Assembly: GCA_002507565.1 (NCBI GenBank)
Contig: MOXJ01000004.1
Span: 59,928-123,927 of the forward strand
Direction: 5' to 3'
Source of the DNA: Candidatus Reconcilbacillus cellulovorans
GTDB taxonomy: Bacteria; Bacillota; Bacilli; Paenibacillales; Reconciliibacillaceae
Length of the DNA: 64,000 nucleotides
Shown: positions 26,162 to 36,405 of the stretch, in pieces
Layout of the letters: each line of letters opens with the position of its first letter
How positions within the stretch are numbered: position 1 is the first letter of the stretch
The notes under the pieces: generated by a model
Database searches by the model: none
Told to the model about the DNA's origin: nothing
The model's input: only the letters and a program-made list of their open reading frames with translations
Position numbers and translations under genes: made by a program

Positions 26162-28285
26162 ATGGCCGATTCGCTTGTGATCGTTGAATCTCCCGCCAAA
26201 GCCAAAACGATCAGCAAGTATTTAGGCAGCAAATATATCGTCAAAGCTTCGATGGGACACATCCGCGACTTGCCGAAAAGCGAGATGGGCGTGGAAATCG
26301 AAAACCGCTTCGAGCCGAAATACGTGACGATCCGCGGCAAAGGGCCGGTGTTGAAAGAGCTGAAAGAGGCGAAGAAAAAAGTCAAGAAAGTGTTTCTGGC
26401 CGCCGACCCCGACCGCGAGGGCGAGGCGATCGCCTGGCATCTGGCCAACTATCTGGAGCTCGACCGGGACGAACCGTGCCGCGTCGTCTTTCACGAGATT
26501 ACGAAACAAGCCGTCCGTGAGGCGTTCCAGTCGCCGCGGAAAATCAACATGGATCTCGTCAACGCACAACAAGCGCGGCGCATTCTCGACCGGCTCGTCG
26601 GCTACAAGATCAGTCCGTTGCTCTGGCGCAAGGTCAAAAAGGGGTTGTCCGCCGGAAGAGTCCAGTCCGTCGCGCTCAAACTCGTCGTCGACCGCGAGCG
26701 GGAAATCGAGGCGTTCGTCCCGGAAGAATACTGGACGATTACAGCCAGACTGATCAAGGACGGCCAGTCGTTCGAAGCGAAATTCCACGGCTTCGGCGAA
26801 GAGAAGGCCGAGTTGAAAAACGAAAGCGACGTTCGCGCCGTACTCGATCGGATCGCGTCGTCGCCGTTTACGGTCGTTTCCGTTCGCGAGCGGGAGCGCG
26901 TACGCAACCCGGCGCCGCCGTTTACCACCAGCTCTTTGCAGCAGGAAGCGGCGCGCAAGCTGCAGTTCCGGCCGGCTAAGACGATGCAGATCGCTCAGCA
27001 GCTCTATGAAGGCGTCGAACTCGGCCAGGAGGGCGCCGTCGGTCTGATCACCTACATGCGCACCGACTCGACGCGCGTTTCCCCGGTCGCGCAGGAAGAG
27101 GCGTTGAAATATATCGCCGAAAAGTTCGGCGGCGACTATTGTCCCGACAAGCCGCGGGTGTACCAGAAAAAAAGCGCGACCGCTCAGGACGCGCACGAGG
27201 CGATCCGCCCGACGTTCGTCCGTTATGAACCCGAATTCGTGAAACCTTATTTGACGCGCGACCAGTATCGGCTTTACAAGTTGATCTGGGAGCGGTTCGT
27301 CGCCAGTCAGATGGCGTCCGCCGTGCTCGACACGATGACGGTCGACCTGGAAGCGGGCGGCGCGACGTTTCGCGCTGTTGGGTCGAAAGTGAAGTTCCCC
27401 GGCTTCATGAAACTGTACGTCGAAGGCACCGACGACGGGAACGAAGAAGAAGAAAAAATGCTCCCGCCTCTGGCCGAGGGTGATCGCCCGGAGACGATCG
27501 CCGTCGAGCCGAAGCAGCATTTCACCCAGCCGCCGCCGCGGTATACGGAGGCGCGGCTCGTCCGGACGCTCGAGGAGCTCGGCATCGGCCGGCCGAGCAC
27601 GTACGCGCCGACGCTGGAAACGATTCAAAAACGCGGCTACGTGGCGCTGGAAGACAAAAAAATCGTGCCGACCGAACTCGGGCGGCTCGTCAACGACCTG
27701 ATGGAAGAGTTTTTCCCCGAAATTTTAAACGTCGAGTTTACTGCTCAGATGGAAGAGGAGCTCGACCACATCGAGGAAGGGCGGGCCGACTGGGTTCAGC
27801 TTCTGGACGATTTTTATAAAAAATTCGAAAAATGGATGGAAGTTGCGGAAAGCGGCATGAAACGCGTGGAACTTCCGCCCGACGTCACCGACGTCCGCTG
27901 CGAACAGTGCGGGCGGCCGATGGCGGTCAAAACCGGGCGGTTCGGCAAGTTTCTCGCGTGCACCGGTTTTCCGGAATGCCGCAACACCAAGCCGTTCGTC
28001 AAAGAGATCGGCGTCGCCTGTCCGACGTGCGGCCAGGGGCGCGTCGTCGAGCGGCGAAGCAAGAAAGGCCGGCTTTTTTACGGGTGCGACCGGTATCCCG
28101 ATTGCGACTACGTTTCGTGGGATAAGCCCGTGGGACGCTCTTGCCCGCGCTGCGGCGCGATGATGGTCGAAAAACCGGCCAGAGGCGGAGGACGGTACGA
28201 GGTCTGTCCGGCTTGCGGTGCCAAGGAGAGTTCGGGTTCCCGGGAACCGGCCGGAAATGAACCCGTCGGCATTTTAGAAGACTGA
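26162..28285 (+). CDS. topA: DNA topoisomerase I
   Basis: Encodes 707 residues. The type IA enzyme relaxes negative supercoils. The N-terminal Toprim domain starts [18 protein letters not shown] with metal-binding DPDREGEA. The nicking Tyr298 lies in [10 protein letters not shown]. Three C-terminal four-cysteine zinc motifs are visible: CEQCG...CTGFPEC, CPTCG...CDRYPDC and CPRCG...CPAC. The ATG follows AAGGGAGGTC. It is the third gene of the dprA-topA-trmFO group. Confidence 0.97.
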   Translation: MADSLVIVESPAKAKTISKYLGSKYIVKASMGHIRDLPKSEMGVEIENRFEPKYVTIRGKGPVLKELKEAKKKVKKVFLAADPDREGEAIAWHLANYLELDRDEPCRVVFHEITKQAVREAFQSPRKINMDLVNAQQARRILDRLVGYKISPLLWRKVKKGLSAGRVQSVALKLVVDREREIEAFVPEEYWTITARLIKDGQSFEAKFHGFGEEKAELKNESDVRAVLDRIASSPFTVVSVRERERVRNPAPPFTTSSLQQEAARKLQFRPAKTMQIAQQLYEGVELGQEGAVGLITYMRTDSTRVSPVAQEEALKYIAEKFGGDYCPDKPRVYQKKSATAQDAHEAIRPTFVRYEPEFVKPYLTRDQYRLYKLIWERFVASQMASAVLDTMTVDLEAGGATFRAVGSKVKFPGFMKLYVEGTDDGNEEEEKMLPPLAEGDRPETIAVEPKQHFTQPPPRYTEARLVRTLEELGIGRPSTYAPTLETIQKRGYVALEDKKIVPTELGRLVNDLMEEFFPEILNVEFTAQMEEELDHIEEGRADWVQLLDDFYKKFEKWMEVAESGMKRVELPPDVTDVRCEQCGRPMAVKTGRFGKFLACTGFPECRNTKPFVKEIGVACPTCGQGRVVERRSKKGRLFYGCDRYPDCDYVSWDKPVGRSCPRCGAMMVEKPARGGGRYEVCPACGAKESSGSREPAGNEPVGILED

Positions 28286-28319
28286 CCCGATTTAACCGTG
28301 AAAGGAGAACGGTGGTCGA

Positions 28320-29681
28320 ATGTCGGCGTCAGAACGCGAACGGACGGCACGCGTCGTCGTCATCGGAGCCGGTCTTGCCGGCAGCGAGGCGGCTTGGCAG
28401 ATCGCGCAGCAAGGCGTCGCCGTCACGCTGTACGAAATGCGCCCGGTGCGTCGAACGCCCGCTCACGTGACCGGCATGTTTGCGGAGCTGGTGTGCAGCA
28501 ATTCGCTGCGCTCGAATTTGCTGACGAACGCGGTGGGGGTACTGAAGGAGGAAATGCGTCGGCTCGGCTCGCTCATCATGGCGGCGGCCGACAAAAACGC
28601 CGTTCCGGCCGGCGGCGCGCTGGCGGTCGACCGCGATGGTTTCTCGTCAGCGGTTACGCGCGCGCTCGAACAACATCCGCTCGTCGAAATCCGGCGAGAA
28701 GAAGTGACCGAGCTTCCGGCGGACGGCATCGTCGTCGTCGCGACCGGGCCGCTGACGTCGGAAGCGCTGTCGGAAGCGATCCGGCGGCTGACGGGGCGCG
28801 AATACCTGTATTTTTACGACGCAGCGGCGCCGATCGTCGAGAAAGATTCCATCGACATGGAGAAAGTGTTCGTCGCGTCGCGGTACGGCAAAGGCGAGGC
28901 GGCTTACTTGAACTGCCCGATGACGGAAGAAGAATTCGACCGGTTTTACGAGGCGCTGGTGACCGCGGAAACGGTGCCGCTTAAGGACTTTGAAAAAGAA
29001 ATTTATTTTGAAGGCTGCATGCCGATCGAAGTGATGGCGCGCCGCGGCAAACAGACCGTACTGTTCGGCCCGCTCAAGCCGGTGGGCCTCGTCGACCCCA
29101 GAACGGGCAAACAGCCTTTCGCCGTCGTGCAGCTGCGCCAGGACAACGCCGCGGGCACGCTGTACAACATGGTCGGTTTTCAGACGCACCTGAAATGGGG
29201 TGAGCAAAAGCGAGTTTTTTCCCTCATCCCCGGTCTGGAAAACGCCGAGTTCGTCCGCTACGGCGTCATGCACCGCAACACGTTCATCAATTCCCCGGCC
29301 CTGCTCCGGCCGACGTATCAGCTGGCCTCGCGGCCGACGCTGTTTTTCGCCGGGCAGATGACGGGCGTGGAAGGCTATGTGGAGTCGGCGGCGTCCGGTC
29401 TCGTCGCAGGAATCAACGCGGGGCGGATGGCCCGAGGGCTCGATCCCGTCGTGTTTCCGCGCGATACGGCGATCGGCAGTCTGGCGCACTACGTGACGTC
29501 GGCGAATCCGGCGGATTTTCAGCCGATGAACGCCAATTTCGGACTTTTGCCGCCGCTTGAGGAGCCGGAGCGCAACAAAAAGCGTCGGTACGAAAAAATG
29601 GCGGAACGCGCGCTTCGCTCGATCGACCGGTTCGTCGCCGAGCTGGCGCCTTGCGACTTGTCATGCAAGTCGTCTCTGTGA
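28320..29681 (+). CDS. trmFO: Folate/FAD-dependent tRNA (uracil54-C5)-methyltransferase
   Basis: Encodes 453 residues, slightly longer than average. It makes ribothymidine 54 in tRNAs using methylene-tetrahydrofolate. The FAD-binding dinucleotide motif [14 protein letters not shown] begins the protein; [13 protein letters not shown] and [15 protein letters not shown] are strong family motifs. The ATG follows AAAGGAGAACGG. It sits between topA and xerC as in B. subtilis (gid). Confidence 0.96.
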   Translation: MSASERERTARVVVIGAGLAGSEAAWQIAQQGVAVTLYEMRPVRRTPAHVTGMFAELVCSNSLRSNLLTNAVGVLKEEMRRLGSLIMAAADKNAVPAGGALAVDRDGFSSAVTRALEQHPLVEIRREEVTELPADGIVVVATGPLTSEALSEAIRRLTGREYLYFYDAAAPIVEKDSIDMEKVFVASRYGKGEAAYLNCPMTEEEFDRFYEALVTAETVPLKDFEKEIYFEGCMPIEVMARRGKQTVLFGPLKPVGLVDPRTGKQPFAVVQLRQDNAAGTLYNMVGFQTHLKWGEQKRVFSLIPGLENAEFVRYGVMHRNTFINSPALLRPTYQLASRPTLFFAGQMTGVEGYVESAASGLVAGINAGRMARGLDPVVFPRDTAIGSLAHYVTSANPADFQPMNANFGLLPPLEEPERNKKRRYEKMAERALRSIDRFVAELAPCDLSCKSSL

Positions 29682-29716
29682 TACGATGTTGGATGACCGC
29701 GAAGGGGGTGCGTCGT

Positions 29717-30610
29717 TTGCCGGAGGAGCGCTGGCTTGATGCTTTCGCCGATTATTTGCGGGCGGAGCGGCGTGCTTCCGAACATACGGTGCGCGGTTAC
29801 GTGAAAGACATCGGCCAGTTTGCCGACCATTTGCGGAAGCTGGGCGTTACCGACTGGTCTAACGTCGCTCAACACCACGTCCGTTCCTTTCTGGCCGAAC
29901 GGCGCGAACACGGCTCTAGCGGACGCAGCCTCGGGCGGAAACTGTCGGCGCTCAAGACGTTTTATCGTTTTTTGCGGCGCCGCGGTGTGACCGCACATGA
30001 TCCGTTCGCCGACATGCGGTCGCCGAAAGCGGCTAAACGTTTGCCCGTTTTTCTCTATCCGGAAGAAGCCGCCGAATTGCTCGAACGGCCGGATGTCGGA
30101 ACGCCGCTCGGTCTGCGCGATGCCGCTGTCCTCGAACTGCTTTACGGATGCGGCTTGCGCGTCGGCGAGTTGACGGCGCTGGACGTCGGGGCGGTCGACT
30201 TGTCGCTCGGCGTCGTCGCCGTGCACGGCAAGGGCTCGAAGGAACGCATCGTACCGATCGGCGAATACGCCTCCCTTGCGGTGCGGCGGTATTTGGCGGA
30301 AGCGAGGCCGTTGCTTTTGAAACGCCCGGACGAACGCGCCTTGTTTTTGAACGCCCGCGGAACGCGACTGTCCGACCGCGGCGTCCGGCTCGTCGTGTCC
30401 CGGTATGCCGCAAAACTTTCCCGATCCGTGCGGCTTACGCCGCATGCGCTTCGCCATTCCTTCGCGACGCATCTGCTGGAGGCCGGCGCGGATCTTCGGA
30501 TCGTTCAGGAGTTGCTCGGCCATGCCAACCTGTCCACGACGCAGGTGTATACGCATATGACCCGGGACCATTTGCGGTCGGTTTACGGTGCCGCCCATCC
30601 CCGGGCTTAA
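29717..30610 (+). CDS. xerC: Tyrosine recombinase XerC/CodV
   Basis: Encodes 297 residues. It resolves chromosome dimers at dif together with XerD. The N-terminal SAM-like DNA-binding domain is followed by catalytic residues: Arg148 in GCGLRVGE, the Lys in KGSKERIVP, the HALRH motif and the Tyr278 nucleophile in TQVYTHM. I choose the TTG at 29717 because it has GGGGGTG seven bases before it; ATG 29693 is an alternative with no ribosome-binding site. Followed by hslV, the order of the B. subtilis codV-clpQ-clpY-codY operon. Confidence 0.94.
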   Translation: MPEERWLDAFADYLRAERRASEHTVRGYVKDIGQFADHLRKLGVTDWSNVAQHHVRSFLAERREHGSSGRSLGRKLSALKTFYRFLRRRGVTAHDPFADMRSPKAAKRLPVFLYPEEAAELLERPDVGTPLGLRDAAVLELLYGCGLRVGELTALDVGAVDLSLGVVAVHGKGSKERIVPIGEYASLAVRRYLAEARPLLLKRPDERALFLNARGTRLSDRGVRLVVSRYAAKLSRSVRLTPHALRHSFATHLLEAGADLRIVQELLGHANLSTTQVYTHMTRDHLRSVYGAAHPRA

Positions 30611-30641
30611 TTTTTGCGGTCACGCCGGAGGTGTGTCGCCA

Positions 30642-31193
30642 GTGAGTGCGGCGTTTCACGCGACGACGATTTGCGCCGTGCGCCATAACGGAAGCGCGGC
30701 GATGGCCGGCGACGGCCAGGTGACGTTCGGCAACAGTCTCGTCATGAAAACCCAGGCGAAAAAAGTGCGTCGCCTTTATCACGGCCGGGTGCTGGCCGGT
30801 TTCGCCGGTTCGGTGGCCGATGCGGTCACGCTTTTCGAAAAATTCGAAAACAAGCTGGAGGAACATCACGGCCATCTGCACCGGGCGGCCGTCGAACTGG
30901 CGAAAGACTGGCGGCAGGACCGCGTGTTGCGCAGGCTCGAGGCGATGATGATCGTCATGGACGCCGGAGGGCTGTTGTTGCTGTCGGGAAGCGGCGAGGT
31001 GATCGAACCCGACGACGGCGTGACGGCGATCGGATCCGGGGGCGGGTTCGCCCTAGCGGCGGCCCGGGCGATGAAACGTCACGCCCCTCATCTGACGGCG
31101 CGCGACATCGCGAAGACTTCGCTGGAAATCGCTGCTGAACTTTGTGTGTTTACGAACGACCGGATCATTGTCGAGGAAATCGCGGCGACGTGA
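30642..31193 (+). CDS. hslV: ATP-dependent protease subunit HslV (ClpQ)
   Basis: Encodes 183 residues. It is the proteolytic core of HslUV. The start GTG at 30642 is followed directly by Ser-Ala-Ala-Phe-His-Ala-Thr-Thr. Here the residue after Met is Ser, as in B. subtilis ClpQ, instead of Thr as in E. coli HslV, so the expected N-terminal nucleophile after Met removal is Ser. Other motifs, [29 protein letters not shown] and AIGSGG, are family hallmarks. CGGAGGTG precedes the start. An earlier in-frame start would bury the N-terminus and is rejected. Confidence 0.95.
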   Translation: MSAAFHATTICAVRHNGSAAMAGDGQVTFGNSLVMKTQAKKVRRLYHGRVLAGFAGSVADAVTLFEKFENKLEEHHGHLHRAAVELAKDWRQDRVLRRLEAMMIVMDAGGLLLLSGSGEVIEPDDGVTAIGSGGGFALAAARAMKRHAPHLTARDIAKTSLEIAAELCVFTNDRIIVEEIAAT

Positions 31194-31220
31194 CCGGCGA
31201 AAGGGAAGGAGGCACGTCCC

Positions 31221-32603
31221 ATGCGTCCGGAATCGTTGACCCCCCGACAGATCGTAGCGGAACTGGATAAGTACATCGTCGGCCAGAAACAGGCGAAACG
31301 GGCGGTGGCGATCGCGCTTCGCAACCGGTATCGCCGCAGCCGCCTCGACGAATCGCTCCGCAACGAGATCGTGCCGAAAAACATTCTGATGATCGGTCCC
31401 ACCGGCGTCGGCAAGACGGAAATCGCCCGCCGTCTGGCCAAGCTGGCGCAAGCGCCGTTCGTCAAGGTGGAAGCGACGAAATTTACCGAAGTCGGCTACG
31501 TCGGCCGCGACGTCGAGTCGATGGTCCGCGACCTCGTCGAAACCTCGATTCGGATGGTCAAGGCCGAAAAAACCGAACAACTCCGCGACCGCGCGGAGCG
31601 GCTGGCCGAGGAGCGGCTTGCCGCCCTGCTCGTGCCTTCACCGAATCGGCGGGCTGCGCGTAACCCGTTCGAGCTGCTGCTCGGGGGAAGCGCTCCCCAG
31701 CAGGAGGATGAACCCGATCCGTCGCTTGCGGCCCGCCGCCGCGAAGTTTTGGAAGAACTGCGCGCCGGAAAACTGGAAAACGAGATCGTCGAACTGTCGG
31801 TCGAAGATCAGACGCCCGGCTTTTTCGAGCTCTTCGGTCCGCAGGGCGACCAGCTCGGAGCCAATCTCCAGGAAATGTTCGGCCATCTGTTGCCGAAGCG
31901 GATGAAAAAGCGGAAACTGACCGTCCGCGAAGCGCGCAAGGTGCTCGTCCAGGAAGAGGCGCAAAAGCTGATGGACATGGACGAGGTGACCCAGGAGGCG
32001 ATTCGTCGCGCGGAGCAGTCGGGTATCATTTTCATCGACGAGATCGACAAGATCGCCGGAACCGGGCCGAGCGTCGGTCCCGACGTTTCCCGAGAGGGCG
32101 TCCAGCGCGACATCTTGCCGATCGTCGAAGGTTCGACGGTTATGACGAAGTACGGCCCGGTCAATACGGATTTCATTCTGTTCATCGCAGCGGGCGCGTT
32201 TCATGTCGCCAAACCGTCCGACCTGATTCCCGAACTGCAAGGCCGGTTCCCGATCCGCGTCGAGCTTGACAGCCTGACCGAACAGGATTTCGTCCGGATT
32301 TTGACGGAACCGGAGAACGCCCTGACGCGCCAATACGCGGCGCTTTTGGCGACGGAAGGCATCCGGCTTGAGTTTTCGGAAGCGGCCGTTTACGAAATTG
32401 CGCGAATCGCGGCGCTCGTCAACCGGCAGACTGAGGACATCGGCGCCAGGCGGCTGCATACGGTTTTGGAAAAGCTGCTGGAAGATTTGTCGTTCGAGGC
32501 GCCGGAACTCGGGCTCGAATCGTTCACGGTGACGCCGGAATACGTGCGAGAAAAACTGGCGGACATCGCGCAGGATCGCGACTTAAGCCGGTATATCTTG
32601 TAG
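31221..32603 (+). CDS. hslU: ATP-dependent protease ATPase subunit HslU (ClpY)
   Basis: Encodes 460 residues. The AAA+ unfoldase feeds HslV. Walker [10 protein letters not shown], Walker [11 protein letters not shown] and the arginine-finger and sensor-2 region ([17 protein letters not shown]) are present; the intermediate I domain lies between about 120 and 240. The extreme C-terminus ends in a hydrophobic Leu (RYIL), needed to activate HslV. The ATG follows GAAGGAGG. Confidence 0.96.
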   Translation: MRPESLTPRQIVAELDKYIVGQKQAKRAVAIALRNRYRRSRLDESLRNEIVPKNILMIGPTGVGKTEIARRLAKLAQAPFVKVEATKFTEVGYVGRDVESMVRDLVETSIRMVKAEKTEQLRDRAERLAEERLAALLVPSPNRRAARNPFELLLGGSAPQQEDEPDPSLAARRREVLEELRAGKLENEIVELSVEDQTPGFFELFGPQGDQLGANLQEMFGHLLPKRMKKRKLTVREARKVLVQEEAQKLMDMDEVTQEAIRRAEQSGIIFIDEIDKIAGTGPSVGPDVSREGVQRDILPIVEGSTVMTKYGPVNTDFILFIAAGAFHVAKPSDLIPELQGRFPIRVELDSLTEQDFVRILTEPENALTRQYAALLATEGIRLEFSEAAVYEIARIAALVNRQTEDIGARRLHTVLEKLLEDLSFEAPELGLESFTVTPEYVREKLADIAQDRDLSRYIL

Positions 32604-32621
32604 CGGGGGGCGTAACGAGCG

Positions 32622-33401
32622 GTGACGACGCTTTTGGCGAAGACGCGGAGGCTGAACCGTTTGTTGCAGAAAGCCGCGGGAAAGCCCGTCAGTTTTATGG
32701 ACATGGCGGACGTCCTGCGCGACACGATCGGCGGAAACGTGTTCGTCATCAGCCGCAGAGGAAAACTGCTGGGCTACGCCATGGCCAAGGAGGCGCTGTC
32801 CCCTGCCCTTGTCCGCGCGGTGGAAGAAGACAGGCGGCTGCCGGCCGAGCTGAACGACTGGCTGAAAAAAATCGAAGAAACTTCGTCCGCGCCTGACCCG
32901 GACAGCCCCTACCTGCCGTTTCTCGAGCGGATCCGGTCGTTTTTCGAGCTTCCGTCCGCGACGATCGTGCCGATCGTCGGCGGCGGCGACCGGCTCGGGA
33001 CGCTCGTGTTGTCCCGCGACCGACCGTTCGTCGACGACGATCTGATTTTGGCGGAATACGGATCGACGATTATCGGCATGGAAATTTTGCGGGAACGCGC
33101 GGAAGAAATCGAGATGGAAGCGCGCAACCGCGCCGCCGTTCAAGTGGCGGTCAATTCGCTGTCGTACAGCGAATTAGAGGCGGTGGAACACATTTTTGAG
33201 GAATTACAGGCGAAAGAAGGGCTGCTCGTAGCCAGCAAAGTGGCGGACAAGGCCGGCATTACACGCTCGGTGATCGTCAATGCGCTGAGAAAGCTGGAAA
33301 GCGCCGGCGTCGTCGAGACGCGGTCGCTCGGCATGAAGGGAACGTACATTCGCGTGTTGAACGACCAATTGTTGGATGAAATTCAAAAATCGAGAGTTTA
33401 A
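32622..33401 (+). CDS. codY: GTP- and branched-chain-amino-acid-sensing repressor CodY
   Basis: Encodes 259 residues. CodY is the global nutrient-sensing repressor, binding GTP and isoleucine. The N-terminal GAF domain starts [26 protein letters not shown]; the C-terminal winged helix-turn-helix is [43 protein letters not shown]. The GTG start has GGGGGG about 11 bases before. It ends the xerC-hslVU-codY operon and precedes the fla/che operon, where it is also a candidate regulator, as in B. subtilis. Confidence 0.97.
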   Translation: MTTLLAKTRRLNRLLQKAAGKPVSFMDMADVLRDTIGGNVFVISRRGKLLGYAMAKEALSPALVRAVEEDRRLPAELNDWLKKIEETSSAPDPDSPYLPFLERIRSFFELPSATIVPIVGGGDRLGTLVLSRDRPFVDDDLILAEYGSTIIGMEILRERAEEIEMEARNRAAVQVAVNSLSYSELEAVEHIFEELQAKEGLLVASKVADKAGITRSVIVNALRKLESAGVVETRSLGMKGTYIRVLNDQLLDEIQKSRV

Positions 33402-33414
33402 TGTGCTCGTTTAT

Positions 33415-33444
33415 CCCGTGCGGCGGTCGGCCGGCGGGTTTTTT
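33415..33444 (+). terminator. Terminator after codY
   Basis: A stem of about nine base pairs with one bulge (arms start CCCGTGCGGC and end GCCGGCGGG, loop GGTCG) is followed by TTTTTTG. It lies 14 bases after the codY stop and separates the hslVU-codY operon from the flagellar operon. The about 95-base stretch after it, up to flgB, is AT-rich with no promoter I can name. Confidence 0.6.
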
Positions 33445-33538
33445 GTCGAAAAAGAAGGATTTGTCGGGACGATGTTGAATAGTACTCATCGAAAAACAAA
33501 AATTTTTTAATCTCAAGGCGGGCGGTGACGATCGTCGC

Positions 33539-33937
33539 ATGTTGGATCATCTGACGTTCCGTGCGATGGAGAAAGCGCTCGACGCAGCGGTTTTGCGTCA
33601 GCGCGTCATCGCGAACAATATCGCCAATGCGGACACCCCGGGGTTCAAGCGGTCGGACGTCCGGTTCGAGTCGCTCCTGCGCGCCGAACTGGAAGGCCGC
33701 GGCGGGCTTGTCGGACTGCGGACCGATCCGCGCCACATTCCGATCGGCTCCGCCGGACTTCCCGAGCCCGAAGTCGTGACGGACCGTCGGACCGTCATGA
33801 ACAACAACCTGAACAACGTCGACATCGACGCCGAAATGAGCGCCTTGGCCGCGAACCAGTTGCGCTACAACGTACTCGTCCAGCAGGTCAGCCACGAAAT
33901 TCGGCTGCTGCGGACCGCGATCGGAGGCAGGCCGTAA
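33539..33937 (+). CDS. flgB: Flagellar basal-body rod protein FlgB
   Basis: Encodes 132 residues. It forms the proximal rod. The N-terminal flagellar rod motif VLRQRVIANNIANADTPGFKRSDV and the C-terminal helix NQLRYNVLVQQVSHEIRLLRTAI are characteristic. The ATG has a weak ribosome-binding site (GGCGGTGA). First gene of the fla/che operon; its TAA overlaps the flgC ATG by one base. Confidence 0.96.
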   Translation: MLDHLTFRAMEKALDAAVLRQRVIANNIANADTPGFKRSDVRFESLLRAELEGRGGLVGLRTDPRHIPIGSAGLPEPEVVTDRRTVMNNNLNNVDIDAEMSALAANQLRYNVLVQQVSHEIRLLRTAIGGRP

Positions 33938-34383
33938 TGCTCATCTCGAACGGATTCGAAATCAGCGCGTCCGCCTTGACCGCCCAGAGGCTTAGGATGG
34001 ACGTCATCGCTTCGAACATCGCCAACGCGGAGACGACGCGCGCCCGGTTCGTCGACGGGCGGTGGGAGCCGTATCGCCGTAAAATGGTCGAATTCAGGCC
34101 GATCCGACCCTCCTTCGACGCTTTGCTGCGGCAGGCGGCCGGCGAAACGCCCGGAGAAGGCGTCCGGGTCGCCCGCATCGTCGAAGACCGCACGCCGTTT
34201 AAGCTCGTCTATCTGCCGTCGCATCCCGACGCGGACGAAGACGGCTACGTCCGCATGCCGAACGTGGACCTCGTCAAGGAGATGGTCGATCTCATCTCCG
34301 CGACGCGGTCTTATGAGGCGAACGTCACGGCGCTGAACGCCGCGAAGGCGATGGTCACGAAAGCGCTCGAAATCGGGAGATAA
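33937..34383 (+). CDS. flgC: Flagellar basal-body rod protein FlgC
   Basis: Encodes 148 residues. The second proximal rod protein. Family motifs are present: FEISASALTAQRLRMDVIASNIANAETTR at the N-terminus and VDLVKEMVDLISATRSYEANVTALNAAKAMVTKALEIGR at the C-terminus. It shares its first base with the last of flgB. Confidence 0.96.
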   Translation: MLISNGFEISASALTAQRLRMDVIASNIANAETTRARFVDGRWEPYRRKMVEFRPIRPSFDALLRQAAGETPGEGVRVARIVEDRTPFKLVYLPSHPDADEDGYVRMPNVDLVKEMVDLISATRSYEANVTALNAAKAMVTKALEIGR

Positions 34384-34418
34384 GAGTCCGCTTGGCGGGA
34401 AGGAGGGACGAAAGCCGG

Positions 34419-34751
34419 ATGGAATCAGTCGGTTGGTTGCCGGTTTCGCCTAAGCTGCCGTCGGCGGCGGGCCCGTCGACCGTCTCGGGCGGTTCGAACA
34501 CACCGGGCGAAGCCGGTGCGGACAAGTTGGTCCGGTCGTTCGGAGAACTGCTCGACCGGGCGATCGCCGACCTGGAGGCGCAGCAAGCCGAGGTCCAGGA
34601 ATTGAACCGCCGTTTTCTCGCCGGGGAACTGCCCGACGTGCACCAGCTCATGATCACGTCCGAAAAAGCGCTGCTCGGCGTCGAGCTCGCCGTGCAGGTG
34701 CGAAACAAGGCGATCGAGGCGTATCAGGAAATCATGCGAATGCAAATTTGA
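34419..34751 (+). CDS. fliE: Flagellar hook-basal body protein FliE
   Basis: Encodes 110 residues. It connects the MS ring to the rod. The C-terminal region is conserved: MITSEKALLGVELAVQVRNKAIEAYQEIMRMQI. The N-terminal 40 residues are low-complexity. The ATG at 34419 is chosen, with AAGGAGGG about 12 bases upstream; an earlier TTG at 34392 would place translation before that site. Confidence 0.93.
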   Translation: MESVGWLPVSPKLPSAAGPSTVSGGSNTPGEAGADKLVRSFGELLDRAIADLEAQQAEVQELNRRFLAGELPDVHQLMITSEKALLGVELAVQVRNKAIEAYQEIMRMQI

Positions 34752-34788
34752 GGCCGGATCGTGAGCGGCCGCGTGGCGGGGTGGCAGC

Positions 34789-36393
34789 GTGAAGGAACAG
34801 TGGAACCGGTATCGCGAACTGGCGCTCCAGTACTGGCGGCGGTTAACGAAAATGCAGCGTTTCGCCGTCGTCGGATCGGCGATCTTTCTCGCGGCGACCG
34901 TCGTGTTGGTGGCGGTGACGTTTTCCCGCACCGAATACGCGGTGGCGTTCCAGAATCTGCGCCCGGAAACGGCGGCGTCCATTAAAGAGTACTTAGAGAA
35001 AAACGGCATCCCATATAAGATGAGTGCCGACGGCACGAGCATCGGAGTTCCCGCCGATCGTGTCGCGGAGGTGCGGGTCGACGTCGCGGCCCAGGGATTG
35101 CTGAAAAGCGGTTCGCTCGGCTACGGCATGTTTCGCAATACCGGTTCGTTCGGGATGACGGACAAGGAATTCAACGTCCAGTTTCTGGCCGCCGTCCAAG
35201 GCGAGCTGGAGCAGATGATCAATTCGATCGAAGGAGTCGCTTCATCGAAAGTCATGGTGACGCTGCCGAAGGATTCGCCGTTTTTGTCCGTCGAGCCGCA
35301 GGAAACCCAGGCCGCTGTCGTCGTCACGCTGAAGCCCGGCGTCACGCTCAGCCAGCAGCAGATCGACACGATGTATCTGCTGGTGGAGAAATCGTTGCCC
35401 AAGCTCAAGCGCGAGAACATTACGATCTCGAACCAGTACGGCGAGCTGTACACGCCTTCGCAGGGCTCGTCCGACGGTTCGACCAACGTCGTCGGCAAGG
35501 CGAACGAACAGCTGCAAATTAAGAAAAATTTCGAAGCGGACATTCAACGGAAAATCATTTCGTTTCTCGGCCCGCTTCTCGGAGGGACGCACAAAGTCGT
35601 TCCGCTGGTTTACGCGACGCTCAATTTCGATGCGGTCAAGGAAATCCGCAACATGGTGACGCCGGTCAACACGGCCGACCAGACTGGGATCGACATCAGT
35701 ATTCAAGAAATCCAGAAATCGTATTCGAGCGAGGGCGGGGCCGAAGGCGGCGTCGCCGGCACAGGGGAAACCGACGTGCCGGGCTATCCGGCTACCGGCG
35801 GTTCCGGCCGCGTCAATTCGGAAGAACTGAATCGGATCGTCAACCGCGAGGTCAACCGGATCCAGCAGGAGGTCATGCGCCAGCCGTACGTCGTCAAAGA
35901 TTTGACGATCAGCGTCGGTATCGAACCGCCCGATCCCAACAACCCGGATTCGTTGACTCCGGAATTGCGCGACGCGATTCAGAGGTTGCTCGTCAGTTTC
36001 GTTTCGGCGGCCCTAGTCGACAGCGGACAGACGTTTACGCCGGAACAGCTTGCGGAAAAAGTAACGGTCATTCCGCACGCGATTACGCCGCCGGCCACCG
36101 CTGCCGCATCGAGGCCGAACTGGCTGTACGTGTTGTACGGCGTGGGTGCGCTGGCGCTGCTTCTGGGCGCCGGCGGAGCGCTGTGGGCGGTGCGCAGAAG
36201 GAAATCGGCGGCGGAAGCGGAAGAACAGGCGGCTGCGGTAGTCGAAGAACCCGCGAAAAAAATCGAACCGTTGCCGGTTGATCTGGAAAGCGCCACGACG
36301 GAGGCCCAGATCCGTCGGCAGCTCGAGCAGCTCGCCCGACGCAAGCCGACCGAATTCGTCAATCTGTTGCGGACTTGGCTGGTAGAAGAATAG
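34789..36393 (+). CDS. fliF: Flagellar MS-ring protein FliF
   Basis: Encodes 534 residues. FliF multimerises into the MS ring in the cell membrane and anchors the switch and export gate. Two membrane helices are visible, near 25-45 and 446-466, with the large periplasm-facing (here extracytoplasmic) ring-building motifs between. The C-terminal tail (AEAQIRRQLEQLARRKPTEFVNLLRTWL) binds FliG. The GTG start has GGCGGGGTGG upstream. Confidence 0.96.
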   Translation: MKEQWNRYRELALQYWRRLTKMQRFAVVGSAIFLAATVVLVAVTFSRTEYAVAFQNLRPETAASIKEYLEKNGIPYKMSADGTSIGVPADRVAEVRVDVAAQGLLKSGSLGYGMFRNTGSFGMTDKEFNVQFLAAVQGELEQMINSIEGVASSKVMVTLPKDSPFLSVEPQETQAAVVVTLKPGVTLSQQQIDTMYLLVEKSLPKLKRENITISNQYGELYTPSQGSSDGSTNVVGKANEQLQIKKNFEADIQRKIISFLGPLLGGTHKVVPLVYATLNFDAVKEIRNMVTPVNTADQTGIDISIQEIQKSYSSEGGAEGGVAGTGETDVPGYPATGGSGRVNSEELNRIVNREVNRIQQEVMRQPYVVKDLTISVGIEPPDPNNPDSLTPELRDAIQRLLVSFVSAALVDSGQTFTPEQLAEKVTVIPHAITPPATAAASRPNWLYVLYGVGALALLLGAGGALWAVRRRKSAAEAEEQAAAVVEEPAKKIEPLPVDLESATTEAQIRRQLEQLARRKPTEFVNLLRTWLVEE

Positions 36394-36405
36394 AGGTGTC
36401 GTTCC

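Noticed and set aside
33445..33538. Possible promoter for flgB in the AT-rich gap (TTGAAT with an AT-rich -10)
   Set aside because: Spacing works, but the -10 does not match consensus, and no sigma-D or CodY motif is clear, so no feature is called.
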